Positions 15,922-25,334 are shown, counted from the stretch's first letter. The stretch is 38,916 nt of DNA from Faecalibacterium sp. (GCA_029264955.1 JARHYC010000023.1:1-38916), one strand, 5' to 3'. Program-made: numbers and translations. The notes: generated by a model from the sequence alone, not told the origin.

Positions 15922-16272
15922 ATGATTACAACGTATTTCCCTCTGGGCAAAGTAAGCTTCTCCAGCGAGTATTTTTCTGCGTTGGTTGGCGAAGCCGCAA
16001 AGAACTGCTTTGGTGTTGCAGGTATGTCCACCGGCAGTGTGAAAGATTCTGTTATGACGCTTGTTCTGGGCGATGATTTTCCGGAAAAAGGCGTTCAGGT
16101 TACTGCACATGACAATATGCTGTACATTACTTTGCATATTGCTGTCAGCTACGGTGTAAACGTATCCAGCGCTGCACAAAGTATCAGCCACCGTGTACGC
16201 GATGAGGTTGAGCAGGCTACCGGCCTGAAAGTTGCGCGTGTAGAAGTCTGCGTGGACGACATCATCGAATAA
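15922..16272 (+). CDS. Asp23/Gls24 family protein (YloU-like)
   Basis: A 116-residue Asp23/Gls24 envelope-stress family protein (ISSEYFSALVGEAAKNCFGVAGM-like start, VTLHIAVSYGVNV, ISHRVRDEVEQATGL, VEVCVDDI). The family is cytosolic, sometimes membrane-recruited. In Firmicutes it commonly sits directly before the yloV/fakA-like gene and recG, as here. The ribosome site AAAGGAG lies 14 nt before ATG. A 51-nt gap with a small GCCC-TAGC-GGGC hairpin separates it from the next gene. Confidence 0.9.
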   Translation: MITTYFPLGKVSFSSEYFSALVGEAAKNCFGVAGMSTGSVKDSVMTLVLGDDFPEKGVQVTAHDNMLYITLHIAVSYGVNVSSAAQSISHRVRDEVEQATGLKVARVEVCVDDIIE

Positions 16273-16323
16273 ACGAACTATTCAAAGATAACTGCCCTAG
16301 CGGGCCCGAGGTGTAAACAAACT

Positions 16324-18024
16324 ATGATTACTGGCAAAATCCTGCGCGACGCCATTATCTCCGGCGCCAACAACATCAATAACCAGCGCTCTCGTGTTGA
16401 CGAGCTGAACGTTTTCCCTGTGCCGGACGGCGACACCGGTACGAACATGGGCATGACCGTCGGTGCAGCCAGCCGAGAGTTGGCTGCTTTGGACGACGAC
16501 TGCACCGTAGGTGAAGCTGCTAAGACTGCTGCAAGTGCAATGCTGCGCGGCGCGCGCGGCAACTCTGGTGTTATCACCAGCCTGCTGTTCCGCGGCTTCT
16601 CCAAGGCACTGAAGGACAAGACCGAGGCTTCTGCCGATGACCTGCGTGATGCTCTGGCAAAGGGTGTCGAGGGCGCATACAAGGCTGTTATGAAGCCCAC
16701 CGAAGGTACCATCCTGACCGTTGCACGTCTGGCAAGCGAAGCTGCCAGCGCAAGCGAGCTGACCGACGAGGTCGAGTTGTGGGATTTGGTCATCACCGAA
16801 GGTCAGAAAGCTCTGGAAGCCACCCCTGAACTACTGCCCGTCCTGAAAAAGGCCGGCGTTGTAGACGCTGGTGGTCAGGGGCTGATGGTCATTTTTGAAG
16901 GTATGCAGCAGGTCTTCCACGGTGAAGCTGTGATCGAGAGCCTGGAGAACACCGGTTCCAAGGCAAAGCTGTCCACTGAAAATGCAGGCAAGGGTGTTTA
17001 CACCGATGACCTGATGAAGGTTGAGGACATCCAGAACGGTTACTGCACCCAGTTCCTGGTCAACAAAAACGAGAATGCTAGTGCTGCTAAGCTGCGTGCT
17101 TTCGCGGAGTCTAACGGTGACAGCGTTGTTTGCATTGAGGACGACGATGTCATTAACCTGCACGTTCACACCGCTGACCCTGGCATGATTGTCTCCGAGG
17201 CTCTGAAGCACGGTTACCTGACCAACTTCAAGATCGAGAATATGCATGAACAGTTCTTAGCTCGCCAGAAGCAGGGCAAGGGTCTGGAAAAGCAGGCTGA
17301 GGCCGAGCAGCAGCGCAAGGATGAAGTCGCAAGCGAGTTCATCTATGCAGCGGTCGATCCCACCCGTGACTATGGCTTTGTTGCTGTTGCTGCTGGTGAA
17401 GGTTTGAAAGCTGTCTTCACAGATCTGGCTGTTGACGCTGTGGTTTCCGGCGGTCAAACTATGAACCCCGCTACCGAGGACATTCTGGCTGCTGTCCAGA
17501 GCGTACCCGCTAAGACTGTTTTCGTTCTGCCCAACAACAAGAACATCATCATGGCTGCTGAGCAAGCTGTGAAGCTGGCTGACCGCAAGGTCATCGTCCT
17601 GCCAACCCGTACTGTACCCATGGGCATCAGCGCAATGTTGAGCTTCGATCCTTCCGCAAGTGTGAACGACAACGCAGTTGCTATGATGCAGGCTGCTGAC
17701 GGCGTTTCCACCGGTCTGATCACCTATGCTGCCCGCGACAGTGAGTTCGATGGCAAGCGCATCCGCAAGGGTGAGATCATGGCTCTGGAAAATGGCAAGA
17801 TTGTGAACGTTGGTTCTGACATTGCCAAGACCACTTATCGTCTGGCTCGCAATATGTGCAAGAAGGACTCCAGCTTTGTGACTGTGATTTCCGGCTGCGA
17901 CGTAAGCGATGAAGAGGCAGAGCGCACCACCAACCTGGTTCGTTCCAAGTGCCCCGGCAACGTGGAAGTCAGCCACATCCGTGGTGGTCAGCCCGTTTAC
18001 TACTATATGATCAGCGTCGAGTAA
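16324..18024 (+). CDS. DAK2-domain fatty acid kinase-like protein (YloV/FakA family)
   Basis: A 566-residue protein with an N-terminal DAK2 nucleotide-binding domain (about residues 10-200; NVFPVPDGDTGTNMG with the Asp residues that bind Mg-ATP, and RGARGNSGVI), a middle domain, and a C-terminal DegV-like half ending in RGGQPVYYYMISVE. FakA phosphorylates fatty acids presented by a DegV-family FakB partner, feeding exogenous fatty acids into phospholipid. No fakB/degV gene is in the window. The Asp23-like gene precedes it and recG follows, an arrangement common in Firmicutes. Confidence 0.9.
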   Translation: MITGKILRDAIISGANNINNQRSRVDELNVFPVPDGDTGTNMGMTVGAASRELAALDDDCTVGEAAKTAASAMLRGARGNSGVITSLLFRGFSKALKDKTEASADDLRDALAKGVEGAYKAVMKPTEGTILTVARLASEAASASELTDEVELWDLVITEGQKALEATPELLPVLKKAGVVDAGGQGLMVIFEGMQQVFHGEAVIESLENTGSKAKLSTENAGKGVYTDDLMKVEDIQNGYCTQFLVNKNENASAAKLRAFAESNGDSVVCIEDDDVINLHVHTADPGMIVSEALKHGYLTNFKIENMHEQFLARQKQGKGLEKQAEAEQQRKDEVASEFIYAAVDPTRDYGFVAVAAGEGLKAVFTDLAVDAVVSGGQTMNPATEDILAAVQSVPAKTVFVLPNNKNIIMAAEQAVKLADRKVIVLPTRTVPMGISAMLSFDPSASVNDNAVAMMQAADGVSTGLITYAARDSEFDGKRIRKGEIMALENGKIVNVGSDIAKTTYRLARNMCKKDSSFVTVISGCDVSDEEAERTTNLVRSKCPGNVEVSHIRGGQPVYYYMISVE

Positions 18025-18042
18025 TTTCGGAAAAAGACAAAT

Positions 18043-18079
18043 CCAGCCGCCCAAAGCAATTGCTTGGGCGGCTGTTTTG
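18043..18079 (+). terminator. Terminator after the yloV-like gene
   Basis: CAGCCGCCCAA pairs with TTGGGCGGCTG, followed by TTTTG. The short T run suggests partial readthrough into recG. Confidence 0.7.
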
Positions 18080-18148
18080 TCAAAAAGAATTCGTTTTATT
18101 TACGTTTTGTATTTTATCATTAAAATATTGCAAAAGGAGGCTGTTTCC

Positions 18149-20206
18149 ATGTCGGAAAGCCATTTGATCCTGCGGGACGACACCCCCGTGCGCTATCTAA
18201 AGGGGGTCGGCCCCAAAATTTCAGAGCGCTTTGCAAAACTGGATATTTACACGCTGGCAGATCTTTTGTGTCACTATCCTCGTCGCTATCGGGACTTTAC
18301 TCAGCCTTACGCCATCGCACAAGCCCCCTTTAACACCGAGTGTGTCATTCGTGCTACCATTGTAGCAAAGCAAGGTGCAAGGCGCATCACTGGTGGTCGC
18401 AGTTTGGTACGCGCTACGGCAACCGATGACAATGCAGTTCTGGAAATTAGCTGGTTCAACAACCCTTATGTCATCGACAAGCTGGAAATCGGCGAGGAAT
18501 ATTATTTTGAAGGTGTCTCATCTGGTAATCTGCTGCGGCGGCAGATGGTGAATCCGGTTGTACGCACCGCGTTGCAGGTACAATGTGCACCTCTTTTGCC
18601 GGTTTATCCGCAGACAGAGGGGCTTTCCAGTTTACAGATTTCCAAATGTATTGCACAACTGCTGGATCACGCCGAACTTTTGCCGGAACCGTTACCTGCA
18701 GAGATGCTAAAAAAATACCGTCTGCCCCGGAAAGCAGAAGCTGTGCGTGCCATTCATCAGCCACACAGTGCAGAGGAAGCATATGCCGCACGCCGCCGAC
18801 TGATTTATGAGGAACTGCTTATTTTACAGCTTGGCATTGCCCGCATGAAGGAACGCAACGTGGCTGCTGCCGGTGCGCCAATGTGTTTGATTGATCCAGA
18901 ACCTTTCCTGCGCAGCTTGCCCTTTGCGCCTACTGGGGCACAGCGCCGGGCTTCCGAAGAAATTCTGAAAGATCTGTCTGGCCCGCACCCAATGAATCGT
19001 CTGTTGCAAGGCGATGTAGGCAGTGGTAAAACGCTGGTAGCGGCCATTTCGATCTGGGCTGCCATCCAGAACGGCTATCAGGCAGCTCTAATGGCTCCTA
19101 CCGAGATTCTCGCCATCCAGCACGCTAACGGTCTCGCAAAGATGCTGGAGCCCTTTGGCATTCGTGTAGCGCTTTTAACAGGCGGCTTGCGCGCTGCGGA
19201 AAAGCGCACAACTCTTGCTGCCATTGCATCCGGAGAGGCAGATTTGGTCGTCGGTACCCATGCTTTACTCAGCCAAGGTGTTATGTTCCATCGACTGGGT
19301 CTGGCTGTCATTGACGAACAGCACCGTTTCGGTGTACGTCAGCGTGCTGTGCTGAATGAAAAAGCGCAGCAGCCTCATGTATTGGTAATGAGTGCAACGC
19401 CCATTCCACGCACACTGGGTTTATTGCTGTATGGTGATTTGGATATTTCTGTTTTGGACGAACTGCCGCCCGGACGCACCCCGGTAAAAACACGCTTTCT
19501 GAAGGGCGAACGTCGTGCTGATTTATATGGTTTTCTAGACAAAGAAATCGATGCGGGACATCAAATCTATATTGTCTGCCCTGCGATTGAAGACAATCCT
19601 ACACAGGATCTGAATGCTGTCAAATCCTATTACGAGGACACTGCAAAAGCACTACTACCCCACCGCCGTTTGGGTTTGATGCACGGCAAACTAAAGCCCA
19701 AAGAAAAAACGGCTGTGATGGATGACTTCAAAGAAGGCAATCTGGACGTATTGGTATCCACCACCGTCATTGAAGTCGGTGTGGACGTACCGAATGCCAC
19801 TGTCATGGTGATTGAAAACGCTGAGCGATACGGTCTTTCCGCATTGCACCAGCTGCGCGGGCGTGTGGGGCGTGGTGCAGCGGAAAGCTGGTGTTTTCTG
19901 GTCAGTGACCACAACAGCGAACAAGTACAGGAGCGTCTGCATTTTCTATGTAACACGCCCAATGGTTTCGATGTAGCAGAATACGACCTAAAAAACCGTG
20001 GTCCCGGCGATTTCTTCGGCAGCCGACAGCACGGGTTACCCGATCTGAAAATCGCTGATTTGATGACGGATAGTCGCACGCTAAAAGCTGCACAAAAGGA
20101 GGCTTCTGCAATTCTTGCAACCGACCCTGCTTTGCAGCGTCCGGAACATCAAATTCTGGCAGCTTTGGTAGAACAAATGTTCCGCCGCGCCGGCGCATTG
20201 AATTAA
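18149..20206 (+). CDS. recG: ATP-dependent DNA helicase RecG
   Basis: Branch-migration helicase that remodels stalled replication forks and Holliday junctions. The 685-residue product has the N-terminal wedge/OB domain ([29 protein letters not shown]), Walker A GDVGSGKT at about 288-295, DEQHRFG at about 389, SATPIPRT, and motif [11 protein letters not shown] at about 568, followed by the TRG-type C-terminus ([23 protein letters not shown]). The start at 18149 follows AAAGGAGG; the in-frame ATG at 18077 overlaps the preceding terminator. Length and motifs are normal. Confidence 0.96.
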   Translation: MSESHLILRDDTPVRYLKGVGPKISERFAKLDIYTLADLLCHYPRRYRDFTQPYAIAQAPFNTECVIRATIVAKQGARRITGGRSLVRATATDDNAVLEISWFNNPYVIDKLEIGEEYYFEGVSSGNLLRRQMVNPVVRTALQVQCAPLLPVYPQTEGLSSLQISKCIAQLLDHAELLPEPLPAEMLKKYRLPRKAEAVRAIHQPHSAEEAYAARRRLIYEELLILQLGIARMKERNVAAAGAPMCLIDPEPFLRSLPFAPTGAQRRASEEILKDLSGPHPMNRLLQGDVGSGKTLVAAISIWAAIQNGYQAALMAPTEILAIQHANGLAKMLEPFGIRVALLTGGLRAAEKRTTLAAIASGEADLVVGTHALLSQGVMFHRLGLAVIDEQHRFGVRQRAVLNEKAQQPHVLVMSATPIPRTLGLLLYGDLDISVLDELPPGRTPVKTRFLKGERRADLYGFLDKEIDAGHQIYIVCPAIEDNPTQDLNAVKSYYEDTAKALLPHRRLGLMHGKLKPKEKTAVMDDFKEGNLDVLVSTTVIEVGVDVPNATVMVIENAERYGLSALHQLRGRVGRGAAESWCFLVSDHNSEQVQERLHFLCNTPNGFDVAEYDLKNRGPGDFFGSRQHGLPDLKIADLMTDSRTLKAAQKEASAILATDPALQRPEHQILAALVEQMFRRAGALN

Positions 20207-20262
20207 ATACGCCGATCTGTTTTCCACACGAAAAGAATATTTGGTGGAATCTCGAAGCATCC

Positions 20263-20310
20263 AAAAGAAACGAGCCGATGTGTCAACACAACACATCAGC
20301 TCGTTTCTAT
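20263..20310. terminator. Bidirectional terminator, recG / phosphoesterase
   Basis: An 18-bp stem with one mismatch (20266-20283 with 20291-20308; outer part AGAAACGAGC/GCTCGTTTCT). The flanks are only moderately T-rich on the plus side; TTTCTTTT follows on the minus side. Confidence 0.8.
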
Positions 20311-20328
20311 CTATTTAACGATTTGTGA

Positions 20329-20997
20329 TTAGTCCTTTAGAGGAACTACATCCAAAAAGACACATCGCGCTTTGGGGGAAACCGTAATATCCCGGTGGTA
20401 CCGTCCAAACAACCACTGCTGATAGGTCACCGTCTTCAACAGATAATCAAAATAGTCGTTCAGCTGACTCAAATCCTCCTCATGAACATGGGCAAAATCC
20501 ATCAGGCGTGCCGGAGCATCATGTGTCAGAATGTAATCCACCCGGTTTTCTTCAGCCTCCAACAGTTGGGTGCAGGTGTCCATCTCTTCCTGTGTGGGCA
20601 TCTCCTGCGGCCACCAATTTTCCCCTTCTACACGATCATAACGGTCATGACTCTGACCACCACCGAAGCACAGCAGTTTTTTGCCTTCGATTGTTAAAAT
20701 CTGCCCACGCTGCACATAATATAAATTGCCCCCTAAATGTCTTGCCTTGCCGCCGAAAAGCTCTGTTTCGGGGAAATGTGCCAACTTTTCAAAATTTTCA
20801 TGGCAGCCATCCAGAAACAAAATTTTATAACGGCGTTTGCTCAGCCAGCGAATCTGCGCCATTTCCTGCGGGGTACACTCCCACAAAAAGCCAAAATCGC
20901 CCAACACAATAACCGTATCTTTTTTACCCAACCAAAACAGTTTACCCTTTTTGAAGCGGCACAAATCACCGTGGGTATCACCGGTGACATAAATCAT
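20329..20997 (-). CDS. Calcineurin-like metallophosphoesterase
   Basis: A 222-residue metallophosphoesterase with the family blocks GDTHGD (residues 6-11), VLGDFG, DGCHENFE in place of GNHE/D, and THDAP. The missing fourth block residue order (GCHEN) is seen in a small subset that acts on varied phosphodiesters. The start at 20997 is chosen because GGGGAGG lies upstream and the protein then begins directly with the first beta strand (MIYVTGDTHG); 21 further in-frame residues up to 21060 have no ribosome site. The substrate is unknown. It is a single gene between recG and the carboxypeptidase homologue, convergent with recG. Confidence 0.87.
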   Translation of the reverse strand: MIYVTGDTHGDLCRFKKGKLFWLGKKDTVIVLGDFGFLWECTPQEMAQIRWLSKRRYKILFLDGCHENFEKLAHFPETELFGGKARHLGGNLYYVQRGQILTIEGKKLLCFGGGQSHDRYDRVEGENWWPQEMPTQEEMDTCTQLLEAEENRVDYILTHDAPARLMDFAHVHEEDLSQLNDYFDYLLKTVTYQQWLFGRYHRDITVSPKARCVFLDVVPLKD

Positions 20998-21072
20998 AGA
21001 CGTATCCTCCCCGGACCATAATATTTCCCAAATATAAAATTGTCCGGGCGGCTTTTCCAAAGAGTTCAGCTA

Positions 21073-21081
21073 TGCTATAAT
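21073..21081 (+). promoter_or_regulatory. Extended -10 promoter of the carboxypeptidase homologue
   Basis: TGCTATAAT. It yields a leader of about 90 nt holding GGGG-TTTCGG-CCCC. Confidence 0.65.
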
Positions 21082-21178
21082 AAATATATTATCGGGAATT
21101 GCTTTCCGGAATTGAACGAGTAAACGGGGTTTCGGCCCCCTGATGCATATTCTATCTTGTTTTGAGGGAAATGTCCAC

Positions 21179-22525
21179 ATGAAACGATTTTTTTCGATTG
21201 TTCTTGCGGTTTTACTGACCGCAGTTTGCGCTGTTCCTGCTTTTGCAGTCGGCTATGACCCCAGCACCACATATAACGTACAGGCAGAATCTGCCTATGT
21301 GGTGAATACCGACACCAATGTGATCATCTATGAAAAGAATAGTGAGGCTCAAGTCAAAGCGGGCGGTTTGACTAAGCTGATGACTGCTGCGTTGATTTTA
21401 ACCCATTATGAAGATGCACTGGATACAACGCCGATTCTAATGACGAGCGCTGTATCAGATTATGTTTACAAAACTACTTCTGCGGACGTACGCGCCGGCG
21501 AAACTTACACATTGCGAGAAATGCTGTATGCAATGCTCTTGCCCAATGGCAATGATGCTGCACAGGGTACCGCCTATGTACTATCCGGTAATGACTTGAG
21601 CGGCTGGTACAGCCAGATGAACGCATTGTCCCGCAAAATCGGTGCCCGTGACAGTGTCTGGACCGATGCGTGCGGCATTGATGACGGCAACCTGACCACT
21701 GCAAAGGATATGTATTTGATTCTGCGCTACCTGATGGATTTCGACGCATTTGTGGAAATTGCAGGTTCCTACCAGTTCCAAATGCCTGCCAATACGAAAC
21801 ATGCCAACCCTTTCTATATCACGAACACCAATAAAATGCTGACTAAGGGGCAATCTCCTCAGTACTATCGCAAGGCTATGATGGGCGGTAAAACCGATGT
21901 TTCGGGTGCTTATCCTGACAAAGGCGTCACTACCCAAAGCATGGTTTCCTGGGCAAATCAGGATGGCTCTACCTATATTTTCAGCGTGATGAACAGCCCT
22001 TACACCTGTGATGATTATGGGTACAGCACCCTGCGCCCTGCTTTGTATGAAACCGGTAAGCTGATGGACTGGGTCTTTGACAACTTTGCCATTCAGGCTG
22101 CACTGGACCCGGCACTGCCGATCTGTGAGGTCAAGGTTGGCTATTCCAGCGAAACCGACAGCTTGAAACTGTACCCTGCGGATGATTTGAAAACCATCTT
22201 GCCTTCCGACAGCGATTCCACGGTAACGCAAAAAGTATTCCACTTACCGGAATCCGCCTATGCACCCATTCAACAGGGCGATGTAGTCGGCACGGTCACT
22301 TTGATGCTGGCAGGTGAACCCATTGGTACTGTTGAGCTTTTGGCTGGTCAGGATGTACACCGCAATGCAATTCTGTACACCATTGCCAAGCTGGAAGAAT
22401 TTCTCACTGGCACCTATTTCAAAGTTGTGCTGGTGCTCAGCCTGATTTGCCTTGTCGTGTATCTGATCTTCTTTATGAAGAATGCCTACGAGAAAAAGAA
22501 ATCCAATCGTGTCTACCGCCATTGA
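21179..22525 (+). CDS. D-alanyl-D-alanine carboxypeptidase homologue lacking catalytic motifs (S11 pseudoenzyme)
   Basis: A 448-residue exported protein with the length and layout of DacA-type penicillin-binding proteins: signal peptide (1-23, ends AFA), S11 domain, a C-terminal beta domain, and a membrane helix near residues 413-433 with a basic tail. Overall S11 landmarks are clear (SAYVVNTDTNVIIYEKN, LREMLYAMLLPNGNDAA, KDMYLILRYL). All three active-site motifs are altered: SxxK reads G63-L-T-K66, SxN reads N123-G-N125, and KTG reads K238-T-D240. It should not hydrolyse peptides by the usual serine mechanism or bind penicillin covalently. A structural or regulatory wall role is inferred. 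Start at 21179 follows GAGGG and gives a clean signal peptide. Confidence 0.88.
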   Translation: MKRFFSIVLAVLLTAVCAVPAFAVGYDPSTTYNVQAESAYVVNTDTNVIIYEKNSEAQVKAGGLTKLMTAALILTHYEDALDTTPILMTSAVSDYVYKTTSADVRAGETYTLREMLYAMLLPNGNDAAQGTAYVLSGNDLSGWYSQMNALSRKIGARDSVWTDACGIDDGNLTTAKDMYLILRYLMDFDAFVEIAGSYQFQMPANTKHANPFYITNTNKMLTKGQSPQYYRKAMMGGKTDVSGAYPDKGVTTQSMVSWANQDGSTYIFSVMNSPYTCDDYGYSTLRPALYETGKLMDWVFDNFAIQAALDPALPICEVKVGYSSETDSLKLYPADDLKTILPSDSDSTVTQKVFHLPESAYAPIQQGDVVGTVTLMLAGEPIGTVELLAGQDVHRNAILYTIAKLEEFLTGTYFKVVLVLSLICLVVYLIFFMKNAYEKKKSNRVYRH

Positions 22526-22560
22526 TTGTAACCTACACGATAGGATCCATCTAAGATACT

Positions 22561-22604
22561 AAAAGCAGCCACAGAGCCATTGGGCTTTGTGGCTGCTTTT
22601 ATTT
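22561..22604 (+). terminator. Terminator of the carboxypeptidase homologue
   Basis: AAAAGCAGCCACA (22561-22573) pairs with TGTGGCTGCTTTT (22588-22600). Confidence 0.88.
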
Positions 22605-22630
22605 GCCCGGATGGATTTTTTCACGATTGA

Positions 22631-22659
22631 TAGACATTTTCGTTTGTCCATGCTATACT
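22631..22659 (+). promoter_or_regulatory. Promoter of the lipoprotein gene
   Basis: TAGACA (22631-22636), a 17-nt spacer, TATACT (22654-22659), with TGC directly before the -10 (extended -10). Confidence 0.8.
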
Positions 22660-22698
22660 CAGCTCATCCAATAAGGACTTAAAAGGGCGTGTGCTCTT

Positions 22699-23103
22699 AT
22701 GAAAAAATTGTTCTCATTCGTAGTCGCATTCGTTCTGGTATTTGCATTGGTTGGCTGTGGCAGTTCTGCGGTTCTGGACGCAGACCATGCGATAGCAAAA
22801 TTGGAAGATCATCTGGTCGCCTCAAATTCGATTCAGGATGGGCTGCAGCTGGAAGACGGGCAGCAGATGGAATGGGATAAAGAATCCATCATGGAAACGG
22901 AAATCGAGGAAAACGACTGCTATGTGGTAACGTTATGCTTTGCCAGTGTCTCCGAATTCGCAGAGAATGGTGATATAGTGGACGGCAGACGATTTGCCTC
23001 CTTTGCTGTATCAAAAAGGATGGCCAGTATTTTTATAAGGATAATCCTGCCGCAAATGTTGCTGCGTATGTGTGGGAAGCTATATAAATCTACTTTTCTC
23101 TGA
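22699..23103 (+). CDS. Small lipoprotein, probable frameshift near its 3-prime end
   Basis: A 134-residue protein with a lipoprotein signal peptide (MKKLFSFVVAFVLVFALVGC, lipobox LVGC, Cys20) and a short acidic extracytoplasmic part. The frame as read ends in an unusually basic, hydrophobic tail (RMASIFIRIILPQMLL, then RMCGKLYKSTFL). If one A is added to the A5 run at 23013-23017 the tail becomes SKKDGQYFYKDNPAANVAAY, VWEAI, then a stop at 23087, which looks like a natural C-terminus. So either a base is missing, in the genome or in the read, or a -1 slip occurs. Function unknown. Confidence 0.75.
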   Translation: MKKLFSFVVAFVLVFALVGCGSSAVLDADHAIAKLEDHLVASNSIQDGLQLEDGQQMEWDKESIMETEIEENDCYVVTLCFASVSEFAENGDIVDGRRFASFAVSKRMASIFIRIILPQMLLRMCGKLYKSTFL

Positions 23104-23137
23104 TGCAATTTGTAATCGCACTGTACAAAGCATATAT

Positions 23138-23174
23138 AAAAAAAGACGTATCGGAAACCGATACGTCTTTTTTT
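23138..23174 (+). terminator. Terminator of the lipoprotein gene
   Basis: A 17-bp perfect stem: seven A, GACGTATCGG, loop AAA, CCGATACGTC, then a run of T. 23175-23312 shows nothing recognisable. Confidence 0.93.
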
Positions 23175-23312
23175 ATTAGTAACTTCTCGTCTGTAAAAGC
23201 ACTTTGTATTCAGCGATTATTTCCTTATACCTGCGGTAAAATGCCATACAGTACTTTCTTTCAGTGGCTGGCGGCATCTACCGATCCGTTCATACGAATG
23301 CAAACGATTTCA

Positions 23313-23351
23313 ACAAAACAAAAAGCCCGCCATGCTTTCGCACAGCGGGCT
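23313..23351 (-). terminator. Terminator of rplJ-rplL
   Basis: Minus strand: AGCCCGC (23345-23351) pairs with GCGGGCT (23324-23330), followed by TTTTGTTTTG. Confidence 0.85.
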
Positions 23352-23385
23352 GAGAATCTTAGATTCCGTTAGCAGGGAAACTGAA

Positions 23386-23757
23386 TTACTTCAGCTCAAC
23401 CTTAGCGCCAACCTCTTCCAGCTTCTTCTTCATTTCCTCAGCGTCAGCCTTGGAAGCGCCTTCCTTGACAGCCTTGGGAGCGTTGTCAACGATCTCCTTG
23501 GACTCCTTCAGGCCCAGGCCGGTGATCTCCTTCAGGACCTTGATGACCTGCATCTTGCTTGCGCCAACGTCAGCCAGGATGACGTCGAACTCGGTCTTCT
23601 CTTCCTCAGCGGGAGCAGCTGCAGCAGCAGCAGCGGGAGCAGCAGCAACAGCGGAAACGCCGAACTCTTCGCAGTAGGTGTCGATCAGTTCCTTCAGTTC
23701 CAGAACGGACAGTTCCTTGACAGCATCAATGATGCCAGTGATCTTCTCAGAAGCCAT
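23386..23757 (-). CDS. rplL: 50S ribosomal protein L7/L12
   Basis: Forms the ribosome stalk that recruits translation GTPases. The 123-residue product has the N-terminal dimerisation helix region ([29 protein letters not shown]), an Ala-rich hinge (residues about 38-52), and the globular C-terminal domain ([42 protein letters not shown]). Start at 23757 follows GGAGG. It is the last gene of its unit; a terminator follows, and rpoB, its usual next gene, is absent. Confidence 0.97.
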   Translation of the reverse strand: MASEKITGIIDAVKELSVLELKELIDTYCEEFGVSAVAAAPAAAAAAAPAEEEKTEFDVILADVGASKMQVIKVLKEITGLGLKESKEIVDNAPKAVKEGASKADAEEMKKKLEEVGAKVELK

Positions 23758-23839
23758 GGTAGTTACCTCCATTTAATCAATATTATTGGTTGTGAGTAGA
23801 AATTTTGTTTGTGTAGTTTACGCAGCTTTTAACAAGCGA

Positions 23840-24352
23840 TTAGGCAGCAGCCTCGTCCTGCTTGTCTGCGTAAGCCTGCATAGCAACTGCCAGGCCGGAC
23901 AGAGTGCTGGTAAGAGCACCTGCGAACATGGACAGCATGCCTTCGCGGTTGGGCAGCTTTGCGATTGCATTGATCTCTGCTGCGTTCATGACCTGACCCT
24001 CAACGAAGCCACCCTTCAGGGTAAACTTCTTGGACTTGTCAGCCTCAGCAAACTTGTTCAGGATGTTAGCTGCGATGGTAGCGTCCTCCTTGGAGAAAGC
24101 CACAGCAGTGTCACCCTTGAAAGTTTCAGCCAGAGATTCAAAAGCAGTATCCTTAACAGCCAGACGCAGCATGGTGTTCTTGATAACCATGTACTCAACG
24201 CCTGCCTCACGCAGCTCCTTACGCAGCTTGGTGTCAGCTGCAACGTCGATGCCGCCGTAAGCAACGACAACACCTGCGACGGAACCTTCGAACTTCTCCT
24301 TCAGGCTTGCAACGTAAGCCTGCTTTTCAGAAAGGATCTTTGCACTGGGCAT
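23840..24352 (-). CDS. rplJ: 50S ribosomal protein L10
   Basis: Anchors L7/L12 dimers to 23S rRNA at the stalk base. The 170-residue product has the L10 N-terminal rRNA-binding domain (LRKELREAGVEYMVIKNTMLRLA, TFKGDTAVAFSKED) and the C-terminal helix that binds L7/L12. The ribosome site is CGAGGTGA. It is preceded by its own promoter and an L10 leader with an intrinsic terminator, and followed by rplL after 82 nt. Confidence 0.97.
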   Translation of the reverse strand: MPSAKILSEKQAYVASLKEKFEGSVAGVVVAYGGIDVAADTKLRKELREAGVEYMVIKNTMLRLAVKDTAFESLAETFKGDTAVAFSKEDATIAANILNKFAEADKSKKFTLKGGFVEGQVMNAAEINAIAKLPNREGMLSMFAGALTSTLSGLAVAMQAYADKQDEAAA

Positions 24353-24396
24353 TTGGTTTCACCTCGTTTCCTCATTATCTCTATAATCCTGTAAAC

Positions 24397-24518
24397 AAAA
24401 AACCTCTTTCCCGCACTGAGACGAGAAAGAGGCGCAATACAATCATCGTATCGTGCGTTTCTCGGCAGGCGGCGATTGGCCTTATGCTATTACAGCACCT
24501 GCTGTCTTAAAAACAGCA
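24397..24518 (-). ncRNA. L10 leader with intrinsic terminator/attenuator
   Basis: Minus strand leader between the rplJ promoter and rplJ. It contains the L10-leader-like segments AGCAGGTGCTG and GCCTGCCGAG, and ends in a hairpin CCTCTTTCTCG/CGGGAAAGAGG (24422-24432 with 24403-24413) plus TTTTTT. The L10(L12)4 complex is known to bind such leaders and repress its own unit; here the hairpin implies control by termination. Confidence 0.75.
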
Positions 24519-24523
24519 TAACT

Positions 24524-24552
24524 ATTTTATCGCACGAACGCGATTTTGTCAA
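24524..24552 (-). promoter_or_regulatory. Promoter of rplJ-rplL
   Basis: Minus strand: TTGACA (24547-24552), a 17-nt spacer, TAAAAT (24524-24529). It lies just after rplA and makes rplJL a separate unit. Confidence 0.9.
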
Positions 24553-24584
24553 TAGTTTTTTATCAAATAATCGATAAAAAGAGA

Positions 24585-25277
24585 TTAGACACCGTACTTC
24601 AGGGTATTGACGCGAACGCCAGGGCCCATGGTGCTTGCCAGGGTAGCGCTCTTGAAGTACTGGCCCTTAGCAGCGGCGGGCTTTGCCTTGCCGATTGCTT
24701 CCAGAACAGTGTTCACGTTGTCGAACAGCTTCTCAGCACCGAAAGATGCCTTGCCGACGGGAACGTGGATGATGTTCTGCTTATCCAGGCGGTACTCGAT
24801 CTTACCAGCCTTAGCTTCGGTAACTGCCTTGCCCAGGTCGGGGGTAACAGTACCAGCCTTGGGGTTGGGCATCATGCCGCGGGGGCCCAGGACCTTACCC
24901 AGACGGCCAGCCTTCCCCATCATGTCGGGGGTAGTGACGACAACGTCGAAGTCCATAAAGCCGCCAGCGATCTTTGCAATCAGCTCTTCGTCGCCAACGA
25001 TCTCAGCGCCTGCAGCGGTAGCAGCCTCAGCAGCTGCGCCCTTTGCGATAGCGCAAACGCGGACGTTCTTACCAGTGCCGTTGGGCAGAACAACTGCACC
25101 ACGGACCTGCTGGTCAGCGTGACGGCCGTCAACGCCCAGACGAACGTGCAGCTCGATGGTCTCATCGAACTTAGCGCTTGCGGACTTGCAGCACAGATCC
25201 AGAGCCTCGTTCAGCTCGTAGCTCTTAGTAAAGTCGATCAGCTTTGCAGCCTCAACGTATTTCTTACCGTGTTTCAT
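24585..25277 (-). CDS. rplA: 50S ribosomal protein L1
   Basis: Binds the L1 stalk of 23S rRNA (helices 76-78) and often represses its own operon. The 230-residue product shows the usual L1 pattern ([79 protein letters not shown]). Start at 25277 follows AGGAGG. It follows rplK, whose leader carries a likely L1-binding site. Confidence 0.97.
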   Translation of the reverse strand: MKHGKKYVEAAKLIDFTKSYELNEALDLCCKSASAKFDETIELHVRLGVDGRHADQQVRGAVVLPNGTGKNVRVCAIAKGAAAEAATAAGAEIVGDEELIAKIAGGFMDFDVVVTTPDMMGKAGRLGKVLGPRGMMPNPKAGTVTPDLGKAVTEAKAGKIEYRLDKQNIIHVPVGKASFGAEKLFDNVNTVLEAIGKAKPAAAKGQYFKSATLASTMGPGVRVNTLKYGV

Positions 25278-25334
25278 TCTTAATCCTCCTAGGTGGTCTT
25301 GCGGGCTATCAAACAGCCCTCCCACATTCATTCA

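Noticed and set aside
21100-21178. Riboswitch in the leader of the carboxypeptidase homologue
   Set aside because: Only one short GGGG/CCCC hairpin and no conserved riboswitch core recognised.
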